A DNA stretch of 64,000 nt from Aliidiomarina sanyensis (GTDB lineage Bacteria > Pseudomonadota > Gammaproteobacteria > Enterobacterales > Alteromonadaceae): the NCBI RefSeq assembly GCF_003987175.1, contig NZ_PIPM01000007.1:1-64000 (forward strand). Direction: 5' to 3'. The position numbers and the translations under genes were made by a program. Positions 1-8,278 of this stretch are shown here, piece by piece; the first letter of the stretch is position 1, and each line of letters opens with the position of its first letter. Under the pieces are notes generated by a model. That model had not been told where the DNA came from. It did not search any database and saw only the letters and a program-made list of their open reading frames with translations.

Positions 1-71
1 AGAAGTGAAACATGTCAGCGCCGATGGTAGTGTGGGGCCTCCCCATGTGAGAGTAGGACACCGCCAGGCAT
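1..71 (+). rRNA. rrf: 5S ribosomal RNA, 3' part
   Basis: The window opens inside a 5S rRNA. The stretch containing GCGCCGATGGTAGTGTGGGG, then CTCCCCATGTGAGAGTAGG, and ending in GCCAGGCAT matches the conserved 3' half of gammaproteobacterial 5S rRNA. The 5' part, and presumably the rest of an rRNA operon, lies before the window. The 3' end is placed at the conserved GGCAT. Confidence 0.93.
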
Positions 72-82
72 CCAAATAAAAT

Positions 83-115
83 AGCCCTTCGCGAAAGCGA
101 GGGGCTTTTTTATTT
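83..115 (+). terminator. rRNA operon terminator
   Basis: A ten-base-pair stem (AGCCCTTCGC with GCGAGGGGCT, GAAA loop) is followed by a run of T. It starts 12 bases after the 5S 3' end, as expected for the intrinsic terminator of an rRNA operon. Confidence 0.88.
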
Positions 116-138
116 GTTTCACATCTGAGTGTCCTACC

Positions 139-473
139 GTAGCCAACGCACGTTCCGTAACGGCGCGTTGGGCCAGACCTTTTAATACCCCGTTATGGGC
201 CATGTGTTGGTTACATCAATGCAATGCATAAGTCTTGGTGGTGTATTCAATTACGCTCCCAACGCGGTGCGTTGGCTACGTGATACTTGGCTCCCAACGC
301 GGTGCGTTGGCTACGTCAATTCAATGCATAAGTCTTGGTGGTGTATTTAATTACGCTCCCAACGCGGTGCGTTGGCTACGTCAATTCAATGCATATGTCT
401 TGGTGATGTATTCAATTGCGCCCCCAACGCGGTGCGTTGGCTACATCACGCCCCAACGCGGTGCGTTGGCTAC
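139..473. repeat. Array of palindromic repeats (65-bp units and short forms)
   Basis: The palindrome CCAACGCGGTGCGTTGG (7-bp arms, 3-base loop), followed by CTAC, occurs five times in direct orientation. Copies of the 22-bp core start at 258, 293, 358, 423 and 452. Three copies close a nearly identical 65-bp unit (215-279, 315-379, 380-444), and two are in shortened units of about 35 and 29 bp. A degenerate inverted copy with extra loop bases lies at 139-172. Each palindrome could form a hairpin on either strand. The array fills the space between the rRNA terminator and the 3' end of the minus-strand gene, and its last copy supplies that gene's TAG stop. It resembles REP/BIME-type elements; no transposase is nearby. 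Confidence 0.85.
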
Positions 474-1864
474 TTTATTTCGATGTAAATGCGTTGGGTG
501 CCGCTAAAGTTAGCGCGACGGATTTGGATATCATCTGCAGTGACAACGTGCTCCCCGACCCCAACTTCCTCTCCAGCAATGCGGATCTGATCCGTGAAAA
601 TTGAAAAGCTTGTGCCAGGGATTGATTCACCATCTCTTTCTTTCGTGCTTTCACGCCAAAAAATGAATGGCGCGCGGGTGACTTGGATGTTGGCAGCCGG
701 ACCTTCTAAGGTAAATCGATCAACGGGGTCCATTGCAACGCCTTGCGAAAACGGGGCTGCTTGGCTTGTTGTGAAATTACTTTTATCGATGGCCTCACCT
801 TGCTCATCAAAGCTTGCTGGGATAAAGAAGCGCACCTCATGACGGTAACGTTGTTGGAAAGACTGATATACACTCTCTCCAGCAGGCCCAAACTGCATAC
901 TTTGGGCACGTTCTACTTCACGGGCAAAGACCGGTGATTCGATCATATCCGCTTGAAATGATTCAAGCTGCTCCGGACTCAAGTTGATTTGCGCACGGAT
1001 CAACGCGTAAGGGCTTGTGCCTTCAGAAATTCGTTGTTGCCAGGCATCAATGTTGAGCGTATTTGCGAGTTCGAGCAATGCAGCTCCGGTGGGATAGAGG
1101 CGAGTTGCAAGAAGACTTACTGAAAGATCACCGGAGATACTCTCCATATCTCTGCTGAGTGCCGTGATAAGTTCAGATTGAATGCTGTCACTTCCTTGGA
1201 TTCGGGCGCTGGCATGCAATTCAACCCAGTGGGCTGACCCTTCAATTCGCTCCGTGCGGTTTTCAGCATTTAAAAACGATTCGGGAAGTTGCCCTGCTCG
1301 CCATTCACGAAGGCCAATATATGCGGCGAGCGCTCGCACTCGATCTAACTCAGTGGGTGCTTCGATGGCACTCATGAGAAGATTCCTCTCGAGCCGGATT
1401 GATGCGATGAGCTCAGGAATTGGCATCTCTCCGGTATAAGCATTCGTCAATGTTGAACCGCTATTATCGTGAAATACCGCGCGTTGATGGCCGTGGAAAT
1501 CCTCATGGATGAGAAAAGGAATCCGATCGCGTTCGGATGTTTGCCGGACTAGGGTCATCCGTTCGTTATTAAGCGAACGGTTAATATAGAAGCTCGCTTG
1601 CAGGTCAACGTTCGGGTTTTGGTACTGCCACAATCCCGAATCTAGGCGCGTAAAGCCACGCACTTCGGGACGTCCTGTTGCCACGGTAATTGTGCCTGAT
1701 GAATCGTAGATACCAAGAATTCGCTCAGAGGGTCGGTAGCTGTCCCAGATCGCATCAAGCGTTTCATAATGAGTAGTCAGCTGGGTTAGTTCGCGTTCTT
1801 GCGGACTGGTGGTCGCGCAGGCGGTAAGTAAACAGGTCAAAATGAAAGGCGCAATCCGGCGCAT
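470..1864 (-). CDS. Putative zinc metalloprotease-like lipoprotein
   Basis: A 464-aa predicted lipoprotein of no family I can name. The N-terminus is a short hydrophobic signal ending in a lipobox (LLTAC, Cys16), so the protein should be anchored in the periplasm or outer membrane. An HEDFH sequence at about residues 120-124 fits the HExxH zinc-binding signature, and a downstream segment (GSAHWVELHA) could give the third ligand. That function is inferred from the motif only. I start it at the ATG preceded by GAGGAGAG eight bases upstream, since that start directly begins the signal peptide; a longer reading frame adds 34 unlikely residues. The TAG stop lies inside the last palindromic repeat. 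It is alone on its strand, divergent from deaD. Confidence 0.75.
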   Translation of the reverse strand: MRRIAPFILTCLLTACATTSPQERELTQLTTHYETLDAIWDSYRPSERILGIYDSSGTITVATGRPEVRGFTRLDSGLWQYQNPNVDLQASFYINRSLNNERMTLVRQTSERDRIPFLIHEDFHGHQRAVFHDNSGSTLTNAYTGEMPIPELIASIRLERNLLMSAIEAPTELDRVRALAAYIGLREWRAGQLPESFLNAENRTERIEGSAHWVELHASARIQGSDSIQSELITALSRDMESISGDLSVSLLATRLYPTGAALLELANTLNIDAWQQRISEGTSPYALIRAQINLSPEQLESFQADMIESPVFAREVERAQSMQFGPAGESVYQSFQQRYRHEVRFFIPASFDEQGEAIDKSNFTTSQAAPFSQGVAMDPVDRFTLEGPAANIQVTRAPFIFWRESTKERDGESIPGTSFSIFTDQIRIAGEEVGVGEHVVTADDIQIRRANFSGTQRIYIEIK

Positions 1865-1971
1865 AATGCTCTCCTCGGCAACAATATGAGTTACGACTTT
1901 ACCAAAACCGGCGTTAATAGGTAACAGCCTTGCGTTGAATAACAAACAAACAACAATACATTTCAAATTTT

Positions 1972-2287
1972 AGTGGTATACTTCGCCACCTTCTGGAAAT
2001 CCGGAAGGTGAAGATTGACAGTGGTCCCCTATCTTGCAGGCATATTTGAATGCCTGACAACGCTAAAAACGAGGTAGTTTAGAGCTACTTCCGTTCATAT
2101 GAGAACAGGGTCTAAGGGGCAGTTGTCGGTTGCGTTTCCAACGAGGAAGCGCCAATGCCCAGCCTTGGTCTGCCATCGCAATATCGTGAATGATGTTGCT
2201 TATGCATCGCGTGCGCGATTTGTTTACCGAGTCTGATTATTTTTTGTGTTCCGCCACATTGTGCGGAGCTTAGATAGTGGGACAAAT
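1972..2287 (+). promoter_or_regulatory. Probable promoter and long structured leader of deaD
   Basis: The 423-bp gap between the lipoprotein start and deaD contains no convincing gene. A TGGTATACT sequence near 1972-1981 resembles an extended -10 box. It is followed at once by a strong hairpin at 1987-2010 (CACCTTC pairing with GAAGGTG, with an inner GG/CC). A second hairpin, GCAGGCAT...ATGCCTGAC, lies near 2036-2060. E. coli deaD/csdA also has a very long, cold-responsive 5' leader, so a regulatory leader of roughly 300 nt is a reasonable inference. The exact transcription start is not determinable by eye. Confidence 0.45.
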
Positions 2288-4006
2288 ATGTCTGATTTTA
2301 ATACTTTTTCTGCCCTTGAGTTACCCGAGTCAATTTTACGTGGAATTCAGGAGCTCGGTTTCGATACCCCAACGCCTATCCAGCAGCAGGCGATTCCAGC
2401 GTTGTTGGAGAAGCAAAACGTTTTGGGTGAAGCGCAAACCGGAACCGGTAAAACCGCCGCTTTTGGCTTGCCTGCGCTAGCCAACATTGACACCCGTTCA
2501 CGCGGTGCTCAGTTATTGGTAGTGGCGCCAACCCGTGAGCTGGCGATTCAGGTTGCTGAGTCGATTGAAGCGATGGGTAAATACATGAAAGGCCTCAACG
2601 TTGCTACCGTATATGGTGGTGCTGCGTATGGCCCGCAAATCAAATTGTTACGTGGTGGCGCGCAAGTAGTTGTCGGTACGCCGGGACGTTTGATGGACCA
2701 CCTGCGTAAAAACACATTGGATTTAAGTGGCCTGAAAATGGCAGTTCTTGATGAAGCCGACGAAATGTTGAACATGGGCTTCGTAGAAGACATCGAGTGG
2801 ATCATGGAGCAAGTTCCAGCGTCAGCACAACGTGCTTTGTTCTCTGCAACTATGCCGCCGCAGATCCGTAAGATTGCCAACAAGTTCTTGGCCGATCCTG
2901 TTCACGTAAAAATTGAATCAACCAAGCAAACGAAAGCGAACATCGCGCAGAAAGCTTGGAAAGTTCAAGGGATGACAAAAGACGTCGCGTTAGAGCGTAT
3001 TCTCGAGTCGGTTGAGTATCAACTCGCACTCGTGTTCGTTCGGACACGGAATGACACCCTCACTGTGTCTGCAATGCTGCGTGAGCAAGGCTTTAAAGCT
3101 GCAGGTTTGAACGGTGACATGAGTCAGGATCAACGCGAAGCGACAGTGAGCCAGCTCAAAGAAGGGAAAATTCGGATTCTCGTTGCAACCGACGTCGTTG
3201 CTCGTGGTTTGGATGTCCCTGGTGTCACGCACGTCATCAACTATGATTTGCCGCAAGACGCTGAGTCTTACGTTCACCGTATTGGACGGACAGGCCGAGC
3301 CGGTCGTTCTGGTGAGTCGATCTCGTTTGCACGCCCACGTGAAATGCATTTGTTGAAGCGCTACGAGCGCGCAACGAACGGTTCGATCGAAATGATGGTT
3401 GTTCCGCAAGGCCGGGAACTGTCAAAGCTCCGTATTCAGCAAGCACAAACCAAACTGGCTGAAACGGTTGCAAGCCAAGATATGACGACGATGAAGTCGT
3501 TGGTCAATCAAATGGTGGAGTCTACCGACATGTCGCTTGAAGATCTTGCTGCAGCGTTGTTGCATCATTATCAAGTGGCACGCCCATTGATCGTAAAAGA
3601 TGAGCCGAAGCCTAAGTTCGACCGCAAGGAGCGCACTGAGCGTAACGATCGCAATGACCGTTTCGAGCGCGGCGCAAAAGGCAAGCGTCAAGACCGTGGT
3701 GAGCGGAGTGACCGGGGCGAACGCCGTGAGCGGAAGCCACGTCGTGATCTGGGCATCGAGTTTGATACGTATCGATTGTCGGTAGGGACTGAGCATGGCG
3801 CACGTCCAGGTGATGTGGTTGGCGCAATTGCCAACGAAGCCGATATGGACTCGCGTTACATTGGCGAAATCCAGTTGTTTGCAACCCATACGACGGTGCA
3901 ATTGCCAAAAGGCATGCCACCGGCCATCTTAAAGAAACTGCAAAAAGCGCGGATTCGTCAACAGCCAATGGCGATCAGCCCAATTTCTGGTAAGCTTAAT
4001 TCCTAA
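2288..4006 (+). CDS. deaD: DEAD-box ATP-dependent RNA helicase DeaD/CsdA
   Basis: RNA helicase that unwinds structured RNA during ribosome assembly and cold adaptation. The 572-aa product has the Q motif (TPTPIQQQAIP), Walker A AQTGTGKT, PTREL, DEAD (as DEADEM), SAT (FSATMP), ARGLDVPGV and HRIGRTGRAG in normal order. A basic, Arg/Asp-rich linker (about residues 445-495) leads to a C-terminal RNA-binding domain, which distinguishes DeaD from shorter DEAD proteins such as RhlE. The start begins MSDFNTFSALEL, matching the family N-terminus; 14 in-frame upstream codons look like leader. sodC follows 17 bp later, so the two may be co-transcribed. Confidence 0.93.
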   Translation: MSDFNTFSALELPESILRGIQELGFDTPTPIQQQAIPALLEKQNVLGEAQTGTGKTAAFGLPALANIDTRSRGAQLLVVAPTRELAIQVAESIEAMGKYMKGLNVATVYGGAAYGPQIKLLRGGAQVVVGTPGRLMDHLRKNTLDLSGLKMAVLDEADEMLNMGFVEDIEWIMEQVPASAQRALFSATMPPQIRKIANKFLADPVHVKIESTKQTKANIAQKAWKVQGMTKDVALERILESVEYQLALVFVRTRNDTLTVSAMLREQGFKAAGLNGDMSQDQREATVSQLKEGKIRILVATDVVARGLDVPGVTHVINYDLPQDAESYVHRIGRTGRAGRSGESISFARPREMHLLKRYERATNGSIEMMVVPQGRELSKLRIQQAQTKLAETVASQDMTTMKSLVNQMVESTDMSLEDLAAALLHHYQVARPLIVKDEPKPKFDRKERTERNDRNDRFERGAKGKRQDRGERSDRGERRERKPRRDLGIEFDTYRLSVGTEHGARPGDVVGAIANEADMDSRYIGEIQLFATHTTVQLPKGMPPAILKKLQKARIRQQPMAISPISGKLNS

Positions 4007-4023
4007 ACACTAGGAGGAAAGGC

Positions 4024-4614
4024 ATGAAATTGAAGACGATTTTAACTGCCGCATCTGCGGCAGTTTTGCTAGCAGCATGTGGGAGCGATCATCATGATGC
4101 ACACAATGTGCATGGTGACGGTGAGCATATTGGCCAACGTTCTTTCAGCGCGACCTTGAATCCAACCGAGGGCAATGAGGGCTTGCATGGCTTCGTGATG
4201 TTTGAAGATACCGCCGATGGTGTCTTTGTTCTTGCTCATGTAGAAGGCCTCGATGCAGGCGGCGTTCATGGGTTTCACGTGCATGAATATGGCGATTGCA
4301 GCGATCCAGAAGCGATGTCAGCAGGTGGGCACTTCAACCCACATGGTGCCGACCATGGTTCACCGCAGTCGACTGAGCGTCACGTAGGTGATCTCGGTAA
4401 TCTGCGTGCAGATGATGCCGGTATTGCGCATCTGGAGATGATTGATACCAAGCTTGAACTCAGTGGGCCACACTCGATTTTAGGTAAATCAGTGATTGTT
4501 CACGCTCAGCCAGATGATTACCAAACACAGCCGACCGGTGATGCCGGTGCCCGTGTTCTGTGTGGCGTGATTGTTGACGCGGACATTGATGAGCACGATC
4601 ACCACGCCCATTAA
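4024..4614 (+). CDS. sodC: Cu/Zn superoxide dismutase, lipoprotein form
   Basis: Converts superoxide to hydrogen peroxide and oxygen in the periplasm. The 196-aa protein begins with a lipoprotein signal (LLAAC, Cys19) and a short His-rich segment, then the SodC fold. The Cu/Zn ligands are visible in HGFHVHEYGDCS, AGGHFNPHG, ERHVGDLGN and VIVHAQPDD, and the C-terminal GDAGARVLCGV gives the second disulfide Cys. A His-rich tail (EHDHHAH) closes the protein. The His-rich ends could buffer Cu or Zn (inference). A clear AGGAGG ribosome site precedes the ATG, which lies 17 bp after deaD. It is followed by a hairpin terminator shared with the convergent tamB. Confidence 0.95.
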   Translation: MKLKTILTAASAAVLLAACGSDHHDAHNVHGDGEHIGQRSFSATLNPTEGNEGLHGFVMFEDTADGVFVLAHVEGLDAGGVHGFHVHEYGDCSDPEAMSAGGHFNPHGADHGSPQSTERHVGDLGNLRADDAGIAHLEMIDTKLELSGPHSILGKSVIVHAQPDDYQTQPTGDAGARVLCGVIVDADIDEHDHHAH

Positions 4615-4631
4615 TCATCCTGAGTAACAGT

Positions 4632-4664
4632 AAAAAACCCGATGTTGATACATCGGGTTTTTTT
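4632..4664. terminator. Bidirectional terminator between sodC and tamB
   Basis: An A-run, the stem CCCGATG...CATCGGG with a six-base loop, and a T-run form a hairpin with U-tracts on both strands. It sits 18 bp after the sodC stop and 12 bp beyond the tamB stop, serving both convergent transcripts. Confidence 0.88.
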
Positions 4665-4675
4665 ATATCTCGGAT

Positions 4676-7600
4676 TTATCGTTCGATGGTGAAGAAGAGG
4701 TCTGCACCGCTTCGTTCGCCACTGGTTTGACTCTCAAAGTTCAGGCTATCGGTTAATCGATAGCGAATAAAGAACGTTGAAACCGGTTCAATCAGACCGA
4801 TTCCATACCGGACATACAGACGTGACGAGAGATGCTTTCCAATAAACAAGGAAGTGTTTTCCAGGTTCTCTCCGGTCGCATCGAGCATGACTTCATCTAC
4901 CCCAATGGCTTGCCCAATTTGTTCCCCGAGGAAATTTCCACCCCGCATGCCGAGTGCAAGCGTGGCTTGCGCAAACACATTCTGTTCGCCAGAGCCTTCC
5001 CCGGGCGCGCGTCCTAAGACTAGATATGACAACACCATACTGTCTTGCATAGCTGGGGTAGAGAAAAACGATAGATTCGGTTCTCGCAGTGTTCCTGCAA
5101 CGCGAGCGCCAACTGTTACATTTTCGACATCGATCGTTCGGGAAACACGTAAGTCTAACCCTGGATTGTTGATTGCACCGCCGGTGAAAACCAGGCTTCC
5201 ACGTTCAATATCTAAAGGCTGTCCGAAAATCTCATAACGACCGGTGGCTACATTAATGTTTCCTACTCCGGTGGTTGGTTGACCCGGTTGTTCAATCACG
5301 CGCAGGCGCCCCGTTAATTGACCGGCAAAACCAAATGCTTCAACCCGCACATTGTCGCCCAGGATAACCTGCACGTCGGCATCAATTGGAAGGTCTTGCT
5401 CCTCAAAGGTAAAGATGGTTTCATCCCCTTGCACAATGACGGTATCACGCGATGAGGTATCAAGTTGCTCGAAATCAGGGGGAGTGATCCGGGCTCGTGG
5501 AACTGTCACCTCTCCTCGCACTCGCAGACCCGCTTCTGTATAAACCAGATTTAGATTAGGGCTAATGGCCAACGCAATATCACGAGTCTGCATTGCCTGA
5601 AAGTTGGCTCCCTCTACCCGAAGCTCGGCGCGTTGATCAAGCAAAAAATACTGACCACTTAACCGAATGGAGCCATCGCCTGACTCTGCCGTGGCTTCAA
5701 GCCGAAATGGTTCGCCCTCCGCTCCGGGCGCATTTGCTTCCAGATTCAGTGCTCGCAAGGTAATTCCTGCCGCGGGAATTTCTGCACCGGCCTCTTCAAG
5801 GCGTATTTGTCCCTGTATGGCGGGATTCCTTGGATCACCTGAGTAACTGAGATCTCCGGCAATGCGGCCTTGAATTGCTTGTAGTTGTGGCGCAAGGATT
5901 GAGATGAAGGCTAAATTTTCAAGCGTAAGCTCAGAAGCGCCCTCTATCCGGGCATTTTGAAGTGCATCAAAAACGACGAGGGTTCCTTGTATACCGCCTT
6001 CAAGATCTGCTGTGAGTAGTTCAAAACGCAGATTTAGCTCGTCTTGGTCACCACTAAAGCGGAGCAAGTCACTCTCGCGCAATCGCAGCTCAATATCTTG
6101 ATCGGGCAATGCGACCACACTGTCTGAGATACGGATCAAACCATCGGCAGTAAAGCGGTTTTCGAGAATCTCAATCGCGACCTGCCCATTAAGAAGCCCA
6201 GAAATCTGAACCTGCTCTGGGAGGAGCGGTTGAATAAGATCGAGTCGAATATCTTGAGCATCTGCGTTGATGGTGCCAAGGGTTGACTCAAGGTCCCAAT
6301 CGACATCCATGCAAAATCCGGCATTTTGTCGCGTACGCTCGATACAAAAACGAGAGACGTAAACGCGCTCTTGATTGAATCGCATCGCACTTTCACGGGT
6401 GGTACGCCAATTCCCTGCCTCGGGGTGTGCCAAGAGGACTTGGTGCAACATGCCATCCCAAGCCATATCACGCCAGGTGCCCGACGTGTGAATATCCACT
6501 TCAGCTTGTTGTCCGGCTCCTTGAATGCGCAGGTCATATCGGTCCTGTTCACGCTCAGATCGAATGGTTAAGTTATCAAGCAAGGGTGAGTTATTTTGTT
6601 GAACTCGGCTAATATCAATGGTCCCAACCGGAAGGGAAGCAAGGGACCAATCAAGTTCTAAATCGGCATTGAGTTCTTCTACAGACCAGTCTTCATATGC
6701 AAGCGTACTTCCATGTACCCGAGCTCGAGCGAGGGTTTGTGAAAGGCTTAACCAGAGATCTGCCAAGATTAAGGAGTCATTTGCGGTCAGGCGCAAGTTC
6801 TGGGATTCAAGTTCATCCCCAGACCATCGGAGTTGTCCACTCGCTTCGATCTCATAATCCCCCAAGGGATGCTGAATGTTTCCCGCGAGGGTTGCGATAT
6901 CCACGCGAATGTCAGGCTCTTCGCCCCAGAAACCTTGCGTCACAAGCTCAACTGACATTACGCCGGACGTTTCGGGCACAAAAGAATCAAGTTCAAACGG
7001 GTCGGCACGCACGACGAGATCCCACTCGATACCCTCTCCCCATTGTGCATTTCCTGCCACCGAGAACGTTGCTTCATCGGATTTTAGTTGAACAAAAATG
7101 GCCTCGGCGGACGTGAGGTTTCCTTGGTAGCTGAACAGAACATCGGCTGGGGCAAAGTCACCAAATCGGGTTTCGCCGCCCATACTGGCCGCAATAGCCT
7201 GGATTTCGGGACCAGTGTCCGTTTCAATGGTTCGGATATCAGCATGTCCAGTCCAATCGATGAGAAGACCAAGTGCATCAGCCCGGACAAATAGTGTGTC
7301 GAGAGACGCGCCTTGCGGGTCGTATGCCGCCCGTGTATTTACGACAAAGTCGCCGTGCTCGCTATGCACACCTTCTATTCGCAAGTCGCCTTGTAAGGCG
7401 CTCAGCGAGCCAGATCCTCGAAGCTCTAAGAGCACTTGCTCGATATCATCTACCAACGGTTGATTTGGACTTTGCGCGGCTCGGATCTCACCTTCCCAGC
7501 GCAAGGCTTCGGTGAGTCCATCAGCTACATTTACATGAATGTCTGCGCTGATTGGGCCACTGATTTGCTGGCGCAAAAGGAGATTGTTGGTCGAGCCATT

Positions 7601-8278
7601 CAGAGTGCCTGTAACTGTTACCGGGCCATGCTCGGGAAGATGAACCCGAATTAAATTGTTCAAGTTAACCGGGTAATCCCCTTGAGGGGTGATTTGACCG
7701 TGCAGCTGCGCATGAAATTCGGGAGTTGTCGCAACCAGACTGTGCAACTGAACCGTATTGTCTCGGACACGACCCCGCAGACTTACACGGTTAATTTCTT
7801 GCAGAGTGTCGCCTTGGGCGAACTGAACATCAGTCACTTCAAACTGGTCGATCCGCAGATTGACTGGAAATATGATGTCCGGTAGTTCGATAGGAAAGAT
7901 AGTCTCATTCGCCTCGGGCGGCTCTCGCTCTGCTTCGGGTAAATAAACTCGAATGCCGCGACTTTCAAAGGCACGAATATGAACCTTCCGTTGCATAAGC
8001 TCCCAAGGACGCCAACGAATATTCAGGTAGGCTACTGTGGCCTCAATCGCCAAGTCCTCATCACGAAACCGAACACCTCGGATTGTGAAGTCACGTAACA
8101 GAAGGCCGGAGTATTCCTCGTAGTCGAACTCGCCGGGGACAAAATGATGTACCTGACTGACAATCAACCGATTACCGGTTTCGGTGGTGAGCAGAATCGT
8201 CAGGGTCGTCACCAGAATCAACACGATTCCGAGCAGTGTATAAAGGGAACGAAGGAGCCATTTCTTAAATGTCATCAT
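4676..8278 (-). CDS. tamB: Translocation and assembly module subunit TamB
   Basis: Inner-membrane-anchored AsmA-like protein that spans the periplasm and works with TamA in outer-membrane protein assembly and, by current models, phospholipid transport. The 1200-aa length fits the family. There is a single N-terminal membrane helix (about residues 8-30), a long beta-rich repetitive body, and the C-terminal DUF490/TamB domain with VLGRAPGEGSGEQN, followed by a terminal beta-strand region ending in a hydrophobic/basic tail (FFTIER). The ATG overlaps the tamA stop by 4 bp, the usual translational coupling of tamA and tamB. Confidence 0.94.
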   Translation of the reverse strand: MMTFKKWLLRSLYTLLGIVLILVTTLTILLTTETGNRLIVSQVHHFVPGEFDYEEYSGLLLRDFTIRGVRFRDEDLAIEATVAYLNIRWRPWELMQRKVHIRAFESRGIRVYLPEAEREPPEANETIFPIELPDIIFPVNLRIDQFEVTDVQFAQGDTLQEINRVSLRGRVRDNTVQLHSLVATTPEFHAQLHGQITPQGDYPVNLNNLIRVHLPEHGPVTVTGTLNGSTNNLLLRQQISGPISADIHVNVADGLTEALRWEGEIRAAQSPNQPLVDDIEQVLLELRGSGSLSALQGDLRIEGVHSEHGDFVVNTRAAYDPQGASLDTLFVRADALGLLIDWTGHADIRTIETDTGPEIQAIAASMGGETRFGDFAPADVLFSYQGNLTSAEAIFVQLKSDEATFSVAGNAQWGEGIEWDLVVRADPFELDSFVPETSGVMSVELVTQGFWGEEPDIRVDIATLAGNIQHPLGDYEIEASGQLRWSGDELESQNLRLTANDSLILADLWLSLSQTLARARVHGSTLAYEDWSVEELNADLELDWSLASLPVGTIDISRVQQNNSPLLDNLTIRSEREQDRYDLRIQGAGQQAEVDIHTSGTWRDMAWDGMLHQVLLAHPEAGNWRTTRESAMRFNQERVYVSRFCIERTRQNAGFCMDVDWDLESTLGTINADAQDIRLDLIQPLLPEQVQISGLLNGQVAIEILENRFTADGLIRISDSVVALPDQDIELRLRESDLLRFSGDQDELNLRFELLTADLEGGIQGTLVVFDALQNARIEGASELTLENLAFISILAPQLQAIQGRIAGDLSYSGDPRNPAIQGQIRLEEAGAEIPAAGITLRALNLEANAPGAEGEPFRLEATAESGDGSIRLSGQYFLLDQRAELRVEGANFQAMQTRDIALAISPNLNLVYTEAGLRVRGEVTVPRARITPPDFEQLDTSSRDTVIVQGDETIFTFEEQDLPIDADVQVILGDNVRVEAFGFAGQLTGRLRVIEQPGQPTTGVGNINVATGRYEIFGQPLDIERGSLVFTGGAINNPGLDLRVSRTIDVENVTVGARVAGTLREPNLSFFSTPAMQDSMVLSYLVLGRAPGEGSGEQNVFAQATLALGMRGGNFLGEQIGQAIGVDEVMLDATGENLENTSLFIGKHLSSRLYVRYGIGLIEPVSTFFIRYRLTDSLNFESQTSGERSGADLFFTIER

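Noticed and set aside
139-473. CRISPR array
   Set aside because: The repeated units include the supposed spacers (whole 65-bp units are alike), and no cas genes are nearby.
235-604. Open frames inside the repeat array with a repeated Asn-Ala-Val-Arg-Trp-Leu peptide
   Set aside because: They are only translations of the palindromic repeat; no ribosome site or other protein feature supports them.
6697-7116. Long antisense frames within tamB, deaD and other large genes
   Set aside because: They are antisense or out-of-frame to clear family members and have no independent support.
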